The notes: generated from the sequence alone by a model not told the origin. A DNA stretch of 64,000 nt from Lamellibrachia satsuma (GCA_033239005.1 BSQZ01000022.1:6463501-6527500), one strand, 5' to 3'. Shown: positions 26,801 through 41,800, counted from the first letter of the stretch. Numbers and translations are program-made.

Positions 26801-29800
26801 TTTTACCTGTAATGGGCAGGAGGGGTCATAAATATCGAAATTGTCGGGGGATGGCAATTAACATGTTAGTCCAGAGGCTGTGTAGGGAAGAGGAAGTTGG
26901 ATTTGTAAAATCAGAAAGTAAAAATAAGAAAACGTACAAGAGAAACTTCCACAAAGGTAACTACAAAGATATGAGAAAATACTTAGCACAGCTAGATTGG
27001 AATAACATGCTGATGAATAAGACTGCAATTGAATGTTGGAATATTCTAAAATATGAAATTGAGAGTATCATTGATAAATTTGTTCCCTTCCGAAAACAAG
27101 GAAAACGGTGTAGAAAGAAACACTTGTCAAAAGAGGCAATTAGAAAAATAATGCTAAAACAAACTATGTGGAGGGTTTATAGGCGTACCAGAAAGGAAGA
27201 AGACTATGCAAAATACAAAGAGGCACTTAATGCAGCTACAACTGAAATCAGACAATCTAAAAGAAGCTATGAGCAAAAACTGGCATGTAACATAAAAACT
27301 GACAGCAAGAGTTTTTATGCATATGTCAGGAGTAAACAAAACGTACAAGACATGGTTGGACCTCTAGAAGACAGTGCTGGAAATATAATATCACAGGGGT
27401 TTTTAATGGCGAAAGACCTAAATGGTTACTTAAGTTCAGTGTTTACAAAAGAAGATATTAGTTCATTACCAGTTGCTGATGCTAAATTTCAGGGGGCTAA
27501 ATCTGACTATTTAGGACCGTTAGTTGTAACTCCAGAATTGGTAGCTAGGAAAATAAAGGCAATGAAGGATAACAAATCACCGGGAGTGGATGGGATTCCT
27601 CCAAAATTACTAATGGAAACAGTAGATCAAATCAGTATACCACTTGCAAGAGTATTCAACTTGTCATTAAAAGAGGGAGTTGTTCCGTCTGAATGGAAAG
27701 AAGCAAACATCATACCATTATTTAAAAAGGGTTCGAGAAATAAGTCAGAGAATTACAGACCAGTGAGTTTAACGTCAGTGATTTGTAAATTATTAGAAAG
27801 GTTAATTAAAGACCATATGGTGGACTTCCTCATTAAGCATAAATTATTAAATTCATCTCAACATGGATTCCTTAAAGTGAGGTCATGCTTAACAAATATG
27901 TTATGTTTTTTGGAAGAAATCACTAAGTGGATAGACGTGGGATCGCCAGTAGATATTATCTACTTAGATTTTCAGAAAGCTTTTGACAAAGTGCCACATC
28001 AAAGATTACTACTTAAATTAAAAGCCCATGGTATCGGGGATAGCATAACTGACTGGATAGAACAATGGCTGACTGACAGAAGACAACGAGTTGTAGTAGA
28101 TGGAGAAGTTTCAAATTGGAAATCGGTTTTGAGTGGGGTACCTCAAGGATCAGTATTAGGACCTATATTATTCTTAATTTATATCAATGACTTGGACGAC
28201 AGTATAACAAGTAACATACTGAAATTTGCGGATGACACAAAACTGTTTAGAAAGGTTAATACTGATGGTGATAAACAACATTTACAAAATGATCTAGACA
28301 GATTAGTGAAATGGTCTGAGAAATGGCAGATGCTGTTCAATTTTGGGAAATGTAAATGCCTACATACAGGACATGGGAACTTGAATGTAAACTATAAAAT
28401 GGGAACTACTGTTCTTGGTACTACTGTAAAAGAAAAGGACTTAGGAGTTACAATAAGCGCTGATATGAAAGTTTCAGAGCAGTGTGGTATTGCAGCTTCA
28501 AAGGGTAATCAAATTCTTGGATTGATTAGAAGAAACATAACATACAAGGGAAAAAAGTTAATTATACCTCTTTATAAAGCAATAGTTAGACCTCATTTAG
28601 AATACTGTATACAAGCATGGAGACCATATCGTAAGAAGGATATAGATACGCTTGAACGCATACAAAGGAGAGCAACTAAAATGATTCCAGAACTTAGAGA
28701 CCTTAGTTATGAAGAACGCCTGAAAGAATGTGGTTTAACAACTCTAGAGACAAGGAGGTTAAGAGGAGATCAGATTGAAGTTTTTAAGATATTGAATGGG
28801 TATGAAAATATTGATAGAAATATGTTTTTCTCACTCAAGAAGGATAGCAGAACTAGAGGACATGAGGTAAAATTAGTAAAGGATCAATGTAGATTGGACA
28901 TCAGGAAGCACTTGTTCTCACAGAGGACAATAAATGAATGGAACAAACTGTCTACAGATTGTGTAACTGCTAGCAGCGTGAATATGTTTAAAAACAAGGT
29001 TGACACATATATCAGGAGGGCGGGTTATAAGTAGGTGAACATTGTTGGACTCTCGATAAGCCAATGGCTTCCTTGTCCACTTGCCATCTGGGCCTTTGGC
29101 TTGGATGGCAAATCTTGTTAAATCTTGTTAAACTTAAGAAGTTTATAATTTGCAAGTAAATGCTTAGTTCTTTTACAGAAGTGCTCAGGTATAGCTACTT
29201 ATTCATTGGTTAAAATTTAAGCAAATTCTGAGACACCAACTTTTGAAATTTCCTGAAAATTGGTTGATTTGACCCAGAATGACCTTTAAGTATTTCTTTC
29301 AGAGTTCACCAGTGACAAGTTGACTCGGTTTATGAGTCGGCTGACAACATCAGCAGTCGGAGGGGAACAGCAAACTGTTGATCTACTTTGTACGGACGTC
29401 CTAACAATGACGAATCACCTCACACAGACAGCCGCCAGTGTGGCTGAGATACTCTGTGACATGCACAGACAGAGGTTGGTAGATACAACAGCCTTGTGGG
29501 GGTTTCTTCTGCACACAGACAGAGGTGGGTAGATACAACAGCCTTGTGGGGGTTTCTCCTGCACACAGACAGAGGTGGGTGGATACAACAGCCTTGTGTG
29601 GGCTTCTCATGCACACAGACAGAGGTTGGTAGATACAACAGCCTTGTGGGGGTTTCTCCTGCACACAGACAGAGGTGGATAGATATAACAGCCTTGTGGG
29701 GGTTTCTCCTGCACACAGACAGAAGTGGGTGGATACTACAGCCTTGTGGGGGCTTCTCCTGCACATAGACAGAGGTGGGTAGATACAACAGCCTTGTGTG

Positions 29801-32800
29801 GGCTTCTCATGCACACAGACAGAGGTTGGTAGATACAACAGCCTTGTGGGGGCTTCTCCTGCACAAAGACAGAGGTGGGTAGATACAACAGCCTTGTGTG
29901 GGCTTCTCCTGCACAAAGACAGAGGTGGGTAGATACAACAGCCTTGTGTGGGCTTCTCCTGCACAGTCCACCACATGGTCTTTAATTAACCTTTCTAATA
30001 ATTTACAAATCACTGACGTTAAACTCACTGGTCTGTAATTCTCTGACTTATTTCTCGAACCCTTTTTAAATAATGGAATGATGTTTGCTTCTTTCCATTC
30101 AAACGGAACAACTCCCTCTTTTAATGACAAGTTGAATACTCTTGCAAGTGGTATACTGATTTGTTCTACTGTTTCCATTAATAATTTTGGAGGAATCCTA
30201 TCCACTCCCGGTGATTTGTTATCCTTCATTGCCTTTATTTTCTTAGCTACCAATTCTGGAGTTACAACTAACGGACCTAAATAGTCAGATTTAGCCCCCT
30301 GAAATTTAGCATCAGCAACTGGTAATGAACTAATATGTTCTTTGGTAAACACTGAACTGAAGTAACCATTTAGGTCTTCCGCCATTAAAAACCCCTGTGA
30401 TATTATATTTCCAGCACTGTCTTCTTGAGGTCCAACCTTGTCTTGTACGTTTTGTTTACTCCTGACATATGCATAAAAACTCTTGCTGTAATTTTTTATG
30501 TTACATGCCAGTTTTTGCTCATAGCTTCTTTTAGATTGTCTGATTTCAGTTGTAGCTGCATTAAGTGCCTCTTTGTATTTTGCATAGTGTTCGTCCTTTC
30601 TGGTTCGCCTATAAACCCTCCACATAGTTTGTTTTAGCATTATTTTTCTAATAGCCTCTTTTGACAAGTGTTTCTTTCTACACCGTTTTCCTTGTTTTTG
30701 GAAGGGAACAAATTTATCGATGATTTCATATTTTAGAATATTCCAACATTCAATTGCAGTCTTATTCATCAGCATGTTATTCCAATCTAGCTTTGCTAAG
30801 TATTTTCTCATATCTTTGTAGGTACCTTTGTGGAAGTTTCTCTTGTACGTTTTTACTTTCTGATTTTACATTGATGCCAAAATGTATTTGATTATGGTCA
30901 CTATTACCCAATGGTTCAAATATTTTTACATTGTCGACTAATTTTTTTTGTGATGACAAAACTATATCTAATACATTTTATCCCCTGGTTGGTTCTAGTA
31001 CGTGCTGAGTAAGAAAGCTATCCTGGATTAAAAATAGAAATTGTTGGTCCTCAATCCCTGTGCTCTCTAGAGAATTCCATTGTATGTGTACATGGTTAAA
31101 ATCTCCCATTATGATACATTCCCCTTTACTAACTTCCTTTATAGCGTTTTTTATTTTTGTATTGTCCTCTGTGTTTATGTTTGGACTTTGGTAACTAATC
31201 CAATAGTTAATTTTTAATTTCCTGAAACAATTTTGCACCAAACAGTTTCATCGCAATCTGCTTCCCTTTCTAGTTTTATTTCATAAGCCTGAATAGATTC
31301 TTTAACATATAAAATAACTCCCCCGCCCCTTCTTCCTATTCGATCTTTCCTAAACATTACATATCCTGTCAGTCCTAATTCAGCATCTGTTATATCTATG
31401 TTGGCCCATGATTCAGATATACCCATGATTCAGAGGTCGGTGGATACAACAGCATTATGTGGGCTTTTCCTGTTCACAGTCAGGTTGGTAGATACAACAG
31501 CCTTGTGTGGGCTTATCCTGCACACAGACAGAGGTGGGTGGATACTACAGCCTTGTGTGGGTTCTCCTGCACACATACAGAGGTCAGTGGATACAACAGT
31601 GTTGTGTGGGCTTCTCCTGCTCACAGTCAGGTTGGTAGATACAACAGCCTTGTGTGGGCTTCTCCTGTACACATACAGAGGTGGGTGGATACAACAGCCT
31701 TGTGTGGGCTTCTCCTGCACACAGACAGAGGTGGGTGGATACTACAGCCTGGGTGGGTAGAATTCTTTTGAAAATTGATATTTGAATGTCAATAAGATCA
31801 TTGTGAGTTTTTAAAACTAATGTTATTCTGGTTACTTAACTTAGTCAACCATACTTTGTGTACAACAAGTCCACTTTAGTTGTTGTATGACACCTCTAAC
31901 CTATGTTTCCAGGTCCAACTTAGGTGTTGTATGACACCTCTAGCATATGTTTCCAGGTCCAACTTAGGTGTTGTATGACACCTCTAACATGTTTCCAGGT
32001 CCAACTTAGGTGTTGTATGACACCTCTAACATATGTTTCCTGGTCTAATGTATCTATTGCCTGAGTTTTTTTGCAGTACTCTGCGCTGTCTGACGTCGGA
32101 AGTGATGCGTCTGGCGCCACAGCTGCTTCACAGTGCCGCAAGCGTAGTACAGCATGATGTCAGCCAGGTGGAGCCACTGCATGTCACAGCGGAGTCATGG
32201 GCAAAGAAGGTGGTGGAAGTTTTCTATTTGTTGCATCCATTTGCACACAATAAGTTTTGGACACGATTGTTATTTATAGAGCATTCAACGAATTACTTTA
32301 CAAAAACCAGTAACATCAGAAAGAGTGACATGGGGGGCAGTAGCATCAAAAAGAGTGGTATTGGTGGGCAGTAGCATCAGAAAAGTGATATTGGGGGGGC
32401 AGTAGCATCAGATAGAGTTATACAAATGAGAATTCCTAGAAACAACTACTCGCCCATTGTATTGTGTCACTGAGAGAGTATCATCATTGTCAAGTGACGT
32501 GTCGTCTGACAGGTGACACAACTGGAGACACTGCTGGACTGTCAACTGACTAGCTGGAGGAGTGAAGTAGACAGAGTTGTGGACGCTGTAAAGACAATGA
32601 ACACACGACTCCTCACTACACAGGTAGACTTTCTTCTAGAGCAAGACTCCCCATGTGACAGGTAAATTTCTTCAAGAGCAAAACTCCTCACATCAAATGT
32701 CAACTTTCTTCCAAGAGCAAGACTCCTCACATGACATTTAAACTTTCTTCTAGATCAAGACTCCTCACATCAAAGGTAAAGTGTATCCTTGAGCAAGACT

Positions 32801-35800
32801 TATCACACATATGATTAATCAAATTATTTATTAAGAATGCTATTCAGAGGAAAACTGATTTATGATGTAGTAAGATTTAAGAATTCAATTGTATTTCTAT
32901 AGCAGTTGTATATAATAGTGTACGATGGTACAATATTGTAAAAATTTAATGATAGGCTGCAGCTGCTTAGACAGAGAAACAGGAGTCTAATTCCACCTTT
33001 ATTGCAACATACAGTGCATTACATAGTCCAGCTAAGGGGGTGCTCCAAGTGTCCAATCAAGGGGGCACTCCAAGTGTCCAATCAAGGGGGCACTCCAAGT
33101 GTCCAATCAAGGGGGCGCTCCAAGTGTCCAATCAAGGGGGCACTCCAAGTGTCCAATCAAGGGGGCACTCCAAGTGTCCAATCAAGGGGACGCTCCAAGT
33201 GTCCAATCAAGGGGGCGCTCCAAGTGTCCAATCAAGGGGGTGCTCCAAGTGTCCAATCAAGGGGGCGCTCCAAGTGTCCAATCAAGGGGGCACTCCAAGT
33301 GTCCAATCAAGGAGGCACTCCAAGTGTCCAATCAAGGGACGCTCCAAGTGTCCAATCAAGGAGGCACTCCAAGTGTCCAATCAAGGGGGTGCTCCAAGTG
33401 TCCAGTCAGGAGCCGGTAATGGCTACTTATCTGCAGACTGCCCCATATTCTACACTCGTATACATGTTGTGATCCACCGTAATATGTAATAGAGGAAGAA
33501 TCCATGATTATTTACACAGTCCTTGTCTGACACACATTGCCACTGTTTCTTGCTAGACGGAGGTAATAGAGGAAGACAACAGATTCCTTCACAGACTTGT
33601 CTCCACGACCGTCCTACTACTTCAGAGTACGCTCACTTGTAGCGCTGCCAGAGAGAGACATGTACGCACAAGTGACAGCACTAACCTCGCCCAGCAGCAG
33701 CGCCATCTAGCGACACAAGTTACTCGCTTTGATGAACTCACATCGATGTTTCTGACTGTCGCTGACATGTTGGTTGATACCAGTAAGTGCCGAGACCGTT
33801 ACAACAGACACTGTCCTGGGTTACATTGGTCAATTACAGCATTTAAAAATAATAATTACAAAGACATTTCAAAATATCAATTACAATTGCAATATTTAAA
33901 CATAAATCAGCTACATGCTTCATAAATAGTCAACTGCAATAGTTCATTGTTTGAGTACAACCCCTACAGTGTTTTATAAAAAGAAGATTATGTATACCAT
34001 TACGTGTTCAAGGTGTTTTTCAATTCAATATGTAAATTTTTCCTAAATATTTCAGAATTTTTAAACTATCTTGATAAACAATAACTATTATTTACCATTG
34101 TGACATTAATTAATTATGCACCCCCCAGAAGACTTATTCGCTCTGTTATACATTTATTCAACTGTGCTGGGTTTATGCACCACAATGTTGTATTGAGTGA
34201 GTTTGTGAGCCCAGTACAACAATCTAAAGCAACGAGTACATAAGACCCATTAACGTTGTATTGAGTGAGTTTGTGAGCCCAGTACAACAATCTAAAGCAA
34301 CGAGTACATAAGACCCATTAACGTTGTATTGAGTGAGTTTGTGAGCCCAATACAACAATCTAAAGCAATGAGTACATAAGACCCATTAACGTTGTATTGA
34401 GTGAGTTTGTGAGCCCATTACAACAATCTAAAGCAACGAGTACATAAGACCCATTAACGTTGTATTGAGTGAGTTTGTGAGCCCAGTACAACAATCTAAA
34501 GCAGCGAGTACATAAGACCCATTAACGTTGTATTGAGTGAGTTTGTGAGCCCAATACAACAATCTAAAGCAACGAGTACATAAGACCCATTAACGTTGTA
34601 TTGAGTGAGTTTGTGAGCCCATTACAACAATCTAAAGCAGCGAGTACATAAGACCCATTAACGTTGTATTGAGTGAGTTTGTGAGCCCAATACAACAATC
34701 TAAAGCAACGAGTACATAAGACCCATTAACGTTGTATTGAGTGAGTTTGTGAGCCCAGTACAACAATCTAAAGCAACGAGTACATAAGACCCATTAACGT
34801 TGTATTGAGTGAGTTTGTGAGCCCAATACAACAATCTAAAGCAATGAGTACATAAGACCCATTAACGTTGTATTGAGTGAGTTTGTGAGCCCAGTACAAC
34901 AATCTAAAGCAACGAGTACATAAGACCCATTAACGTTGTATTGAGTGAGGTTGTGAGCCCATTACAACAATCTAAAGCAACGAGTACATAAGACCCATTA
35001 ACATTGTATTGAGTGAGGTTGTGAGCCCAATACAACAATCTAAAGCAACGAGTACATAAGACAAATTATCGTTCGATAAGGTATTTTTTATGTGGGTTCA
35101 TACGTAACATTTCAACACATTTGTTGCAATCAAATAGTAATGCTGGTATCAGGACAGCGTATGTCACCATACATAGTGCGTTATCAGTAGCAATTAACCA
35201 CGTGAAAGACATTTAGTATCATTCATATGTAATAAGAGATTTGCCTACTAACCAGATGCAGTGAAGGAGATTGCCCAGCTTGAGTTGACGTCTCGAGAGT
35301 GGGCCGCAGCCATCTTCTGTCTCACAGGCCACATCAACAGACTTTGTCATGACGCTTGCATCAAGCTCAATGTCAGACCACCACCAGGGAGCAGCACTGA
35401 GCCCAGCGCATTGCAGCGAGAACTCAATGACATTACGCGGGCAACCATCCGAGTAAAAGAACTCGTCAGTTCAGTTCTAGAGAGGTGTGTGGTCTATCGG
35501 CAGTTTTTTATTACAATAATAAAAACATTTATTCAAGATAAACCTTATAAAATATACATTTTATCTTCCTAAGGGTCGTGATTTTAAAATAGATAACTAC
35601 TGTATAAATACATATAAATAGTGTACAGCCTAAGACTAAATAATGTTGTGAACTAGTAAAGTGTAAAATTGAGTAAATATTCATTTAAAATATAAAAATA
35701 AGATAAGTTGAGTAGAATGTAAAAAGTGTGTGATTTAAAAAAAAAGCTATGAGTTACTTAAAAATCCAGCTAAGATGTTCACGGTGTTAAGAGTCACTGT

Positions 35801-38800
35801 TATACCTTCAACCAAAGATATTGTTCAAATATGCTCTTTTAAAAGCATGCACAGAATCGCATTGTCTTAGTGTTGGGTTAAGATTGTCTTAGTGTTGGGT
35901 TAAGATTGTTCTATATTTTCGGACCAATGATGGCTATTGAAGTTTTGAATATTTGAGTTCATGCTTGTGGTACAAACAGGTCTCCTTTTGTGTGAGATCG
36001 AGTGCTTCAATTAGAGACTTGAGACTGGCTGAAACATCTCACACATGTATTGTGGGGCGAGTCCTTTTACTGACTTGTAAACCACTTGTGTTTGTCTGTA
36101 CTTTACATGCTCTGGTAATGGCGGCCAATGTAGTTGCTTCAAGAGTGGGGAACTCTCTGGTAATGGCGGCCAGTGTAGCTGCTTCAAGAGTGGGGCACTC
36201 TCTGGTAATGGCGGCCAGTGTAGCTGCTTCAAGAGTGTGGCACTCTCTGGTAATGGCGGCCAGTGTAGCTGCCTCAAGAGTGTGGCACTCTCTGGTAATG
36301 GCGGCCAGTGTAGCTGCCTCAAGAGTGGGGCACTCTCTGGTAATGGCGGCCAGTGTAGCTGCCTCAAGAGTGGGGCACTCTCTGGTAATGGCGGCCAGTG
36401 TAGCTGCCTCAAGAGTGGGGCACTCTCTGGTAATGGCGGCCAGTGTAGCTGCCTCAAGAGTGGGGCACTCTCTGGTAATGGCGGCCAGTGTAGCTGCCTC
36501 AAGAGTGGGGCACTCTCTGGTAATGGCGGCCAGTGTAGCTGCCTCAAGAGTGGGGCACTCTCTGGTAATGGCGGCCAGTGTAGCTGCCTCAAGAGTGGGG
36601 CACTCTCTGGTAATGGCGGCCAGTGTAGCTGCCTCAAGAGTGGGGCACTCTCTGGTAATGGCGGCCAGTGTAGCTGCCTCAAGAGTGGGGCACTCTCTGG
36701 TAATGGCGGCCAGTGTAGCTGCCTCAAGAGTGGGGCACTCTCTGGTAATGGCGGCCAGTGTAGCTGCCTCAAGAGTGGGGCACTCTCTGGTAATGGCGGC
36801 CAGTGTAGCTGCCTCAAGAGTGGGGCACTCTCTGGTAATGGCGGCCAGTGTAGCTGCCTCAAGAGTGGGGCACTCTCTGGTAATGGCGGCCAGTGTAGCT
36901 GCCTCAAGAGTGGGGCACTCTCTGGTAATGGCGGCCAGTGTAGCTGCCTCAAGAGTGGGGCACTCTCTGGTAATGGCGGCCAGTGTAGCTGCCTCAAGAG
37001 TGGGGCACTCTCTGGTAATGGCGGCCAGTGTAGCTGCCTCAAGAGTGGGGCACTCTCTGGTAATGGCGGCCAGTGTAGCTGCCTCAAGAGTGGGGCACTC
37101 TCTGGTAATGGCGGCCAGTGTAGCTGCCTCAAGAGTGGGGCACTCTCTGGTAATGGCGGCCAGTGTAGCTGCCTCAAGAGTGGGGCACTCTCTGGTAATG
37201 GCGGCCAATGTAGCTGCCTCAAGAGTGGGGCACTCTCTGGTAATGGCGGCCAATGTAGCTGCCTCAAGAGTGGGGCACTCTCTGGTAATGGCGGCCAATG
37301 TAGCTGCCTCAAGAGTGGGGCACTCTCTGGTAATGGCGGCCAATGTAGCTGCCTCAAGAGTGGGGCACTCTCTGGTAATGGCGGCCAATGTAGCTGCTTC
37401 AAGAGTGGGGCATGTTCTGCTCTGTATTCAGAGTCTGTGGTGATTCTGGCCGCACGTTTCTGTAGTTTGAGGATATGCTCTGATGACGGTGCACTGCCCC
37501 AGATTGTGCTGCAGTAATCCATGTGTGGTAGAATACAGCAGTTATAAAATGTTGTCCATGTTTGAAATGGGACGTATTTTTTTATTTGGCAGAGAAGTGC
37601 AAGGTAGCCAGCAGTCGTGCGGTGTATATTTTGCACGTGTGGCTTTGATGGGAGGAAATGGTCTATTTTGAGCCTGAGTAGTTTTTCACTCTCTGCCACT
37701 TGCAGCTTATTTCCCTTGAGCCATTCATTGGGACCAGTTGTGTCACATTGATGACCATTCTGTTTTGGTCACACCAATTAGATCTTTCCTGAAGATCATC
37801 ATGGATGAATCATGTGGGGATGGCATCTGTCATAAGATTGTCATGGATGAATCATTTGGGGATGGTGTCTGTCATAAGATCGTCATGGATGAATCATGTG
37901 GGGATGGCGTCTGTCATAAGATCGTCATGGATGAATCGTGTGGGGATGGCGTCTGTCATAAGGTCGTCATGGATGAATCATGTGGGGATGGCATCTGTCA
38001 TAAGATCGTCATGGATGAATCATGTGGGGATGGCATCTGTCATAAGATCATCATGGATGAATCATGTGGGGATGGCGTCTGTCATAAGATCGTCATGGAT
38101 GAATCATGTGGGGATGGCGTCTGTCATAAGATCGTCATGGATGAATCATGTGGGGATGGCATCTGTCATAAGATTGTCATGGATGAATTATGTGGGGATG
38201 GCATCTGTCATAAGATCATCATGGATGAATCATGTGGGTATGGCATCTGTCATAAGCAGCTTTGAGATGTTCTCTGCCTGATGTAAACACATTTGAAGGT
38301 GACAAGCAACTGTGAGATGTTCCCTAGTAGTATTAACTGTATTTTCTTTTCTGTCCACAGCCACGTGTCCCCAGAGACGGTCTCAGAGTTGACCCTTCTG
38401 CTTGACCAGTTGGATGACCTCATTGTCCAGATGTCTGACTGTGTTGAACTGATGACACACATCAGCGCCCCCTACAAGGCAACAGAGAAGTTGTACGCCC
38501 CTCACAGTCTGGGGTTGTTACAGTGGGAGTGGGCAGTGAAGGTAAAGACAACAGGAAGTAATACACCCCTTACAGTTTGGGGTTGTTACAGTGGGGGTGG
38601 ACAGTGAAGGTAAAGACAACATAGAAGTTGTACGCCCCTCACAGTTTGGGGTTGTTACAGTGGAGGTGGACAGTGAAGGTAAAGACAACAGAGAAGTTGT
38701 ACACCCCTCACCGTATGGGGTTGTTACAGTAGGGATTGGCAGTGAAGGTAAAGACAACAGAGAAGTTGTATGCCCCTCACAGTCTGGGGTTGTTACAATG

Positions 38801-41800
38801 GGGGTGGGCAGTGAAGGTAAAGACAACAGAGAAGTTGTACGCCTCCCACAGTCTGGGGTTGTTACAGTGGGGGTGGGCAGTGAAGGTAAAGACAACAGAG
38901 AAGTTGTACGCCCCTCACAGTTTGGGGTTGTTACAGTGGGGGTGGACAGTGAAGGTAAAGACAACAGAGAAGTTGTACACCCCTCACAGTTTGGGGTTGT
39001 TACAGTGGGGGTGGACAGTGAAGGTAAAGACAACAGAGAAGTTGTACACCCCTCACAGTCTGGGGTTGTTACAGTGGGGGTGGACAGTGAAGGTAAAGAC
39101 AACAGAGAAGTTGTACACCCCTCACAGTTTGGGGTTGTTACAGTAGGGGTGGACAGTGAAGGTAAAGACAACAGAGAAGTAATACACCCCTCACAGTCTG
39201 GGGTTGTTACAGTGGGGGTGGACAGTGAAGGTAAAGACAACAGAGAAGTTGTACACCCCTCACAGTTTGGGGTTGTTACAGTGGGCAATGAAGGTTGGGT
39301 GTCCAACTGTTTTGGCTGAGTTAGGATCAGGACACCTGATCTTTTATAAATTATATTTACCCTACCTACTTCGGAGGTTACACTTTGTAGCATCACTTCT
39401 CATTATTTCTTTGCACTAAATGCATCAGTGAAAAATGTATGCTAGGTTAGCAGTTTCACTGATAAAGAGAGTGTATAATTAGTCTTGGACCCGATATTTA
39501 ACAAAATGTCCGGTAGGCCTGGACTGATATTTCATGTGTCTCTGAACTGATATTTCAGGTGGCCCTTAACAGATCTGAAAGTAATCAGTAGTTAAAATTA
39601 AACTTATGTTATTTCAGGTGCATCAAACATACGACATTACAGATGAACTGACCTCTGACTTCACACAGAAAGTCAACGGTTCTCACGATGAAGATAAGAA
39701 CAGTTTCCAGCAGCGGTTTGAAGCTTTGTGTGATAAGACACTACACGCAGCACGACAGTGTCACGACACAAACAAGTCTGCAGTGATACAGCGCCATCTA
39801 CAGGATATGACACGCATCAAAGCAGAACTTTTGTCATTGGTCACAAACTGTAAGTTTGTACTCTTGTCCTTGGTCACACACTGTAAGTTTGTACTCTTGT
39901 CCTTGGTCGCACACTATAAGTTTGCACTCTTGTCCTTGGTCACACACTAAGTTTATACTGTTGTCCTATGTCACACACTGTAAGTTTGTACTCTTGTCCT
40001 TGGTCAGACACTATAAGTTTGCACTCTTGTCCTTGGTCACACACTAAGTTTATACTGTTGTCCTATGTCACACACTGTAAGCTTGTACTCTTGTCCTTGG
40101 TCGCACACTATAAGTTTGTACTGTTGTCCTTGGTCACACACTAAGTTTATACTCTTGTCCTTGGTCGCACACTATAAGTTTGTACTCTTGTCCTTGGTCA
40201 CACACTAAGTTTATACTGTTTATACTGTTGTCCTATGTCATACACTGTAAGTTTGTACTCTTGTCCTTGGTCGCACACTATAAGTTTGTACTGTTGTCCT
40301 TGGTCACACACTAAGTTTATACTCTTGTCCTTGGTCGCACACTATAAGTTTGTACTCTTGTCCTTGGTCACACACTAAGTTTATACTGTTGTCCTATGTC
40401 ATACACTGTAAGTTTGTACTCTTGTCCTTGGTCGCACACTATAAGTTTGTACATTCATTCTACATCAATGTCACACACTAAGTTTATACTGTTGTCCTTG
40501 GTCACACACTGTAAGTTTGTACTCTTGTCCTTGGTCGCACACTGTAAGTTTATACTCTTGTCCTTGGTCGCACACTAAGTTTATACTGTTGTCCTTGGTC
40601 ACACACTGTAAGTTTGTACTCTTGTCCTTGGTCGCACACTAAGTTTATACTGTTGTCCTTGGTCACACACTGTAAGTTTGTACTCTTGTCCTTGGTCGCA
40701 CACTAAGTTTATACTGTTGTCCTTGGTCACACACTGTAAGTTTATACTCTTGTCCTTGGTCACACACTATAAGTTTGTACTCTTGTCCTTGGTCACACAC
40801 TAAGTTTATACTGTTGTCCTTGGTCACACACTGTAAGTTTGTACTCTTGTCCTTGGTCACACACTGTAAGTTTGTACTCTTGTCCTTGGTCACACACTAA
40901 GTTTGTACTCTTGTCCTTGGTCACACACTGTAAGTTTGTACTCTTGTCCTTGGTCACACACTGTAAGTTTGTACTCTTGTCCTTGGTCACACACTGTAAG
41001 TTTGTACTCTTGGTCTTGGTCACATACTGTAAGTTTGTACTCTTGTCCTTGGTCACACACTAAGTTTATACTGTTGTCCTATGTCATACACTGTAAGTTT
41101 GTACTCTTGTCTTTGGTCACACACTGTAAGTTTGTACCCTTGTCCTTGGTCACACACTATAAGTTTGTACTCTTGTCCTTGGTCACACACTAAGTTTATA
41201 CTGTTGTCCTTGGTCACACACTGTAAGTTTGTACTCTCGTCCTTGGTCGCACACTATAAGTTTGTACTCTTGTCCTTGGTCACACACTAAGTTTGTAGTC
41301 TTGTCCTTGGTCACAAACTGTAAGTTTGTACCCTTGTCCGTGGTCACACACTGTAAGTTTGTACTCTTGTCCTTGGTCACACACTGTAAGTTTGTACTCT
41401 TGGTCTTGGTCACATACTGTAAGTTTGTACTCTTGTCCTTGGTCACACACTAAGTTTATACTGTTGTCCTATGTCACACACTGTAAGTTTGTACTCTTGT
41501 CTTTGGTCACACACTGTAAGTTTGTACCCTTGTCCTTGGTCACACACTGTAAGTTTATACCCTTGTCCTTGGTCACACACTGTAAGTTTGTACTCTTGTC
41601 CTTGGTCACACACTGTAAGTTTGTACTCTTGTCCTTGGTCACACACTGTAAGTTTGTACTCTTGTCCTTGGTCACACACTGTAAGTTTATACTCTTGTCC
41701 TTGGTCACACACTGTAAGTTTGTACTCTTGTCCTTGGTCACACACTGTAAGTTTATACTCTTGTCCTTGGTCACACACTGTAAGTTTGTATTCTTGTCCT

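Larger units (their letters stand above)
35505..38265 (-). mobile_element. L2-like LINE, minus strand, RT C-terminal half and 3' end, with two internal minisatellites
   Basis: On the minus strand, DDLQ then NWCDQNRMVINVTQ, GNKLQVAESEKLL, a helical stretch, FYNCCILPHMDYCSTIWGS and LKLQKRAARI are followed by APLLKQLHWPPLPE repeats, then VKYRQTQVVYKSVKGLAP and a WNNLNPTLRQ-type end. This is the order of an L2/CR1-superfamily RT C-terminus. The 3' UTR runs to ~35505, ~20 bp from the exon 17 donor, where the minus strand ends in taataaaaaa. Frameshifts and stops make it dead. Confidence 0.82.

Noticed and set aside
35953..37699. ORFs of 426-562 codons on both strands
   Set aside because: They are translations of a 45-bp array whose length is a multiple of three; the only real coding signal is the decayed minus-strand LINE.
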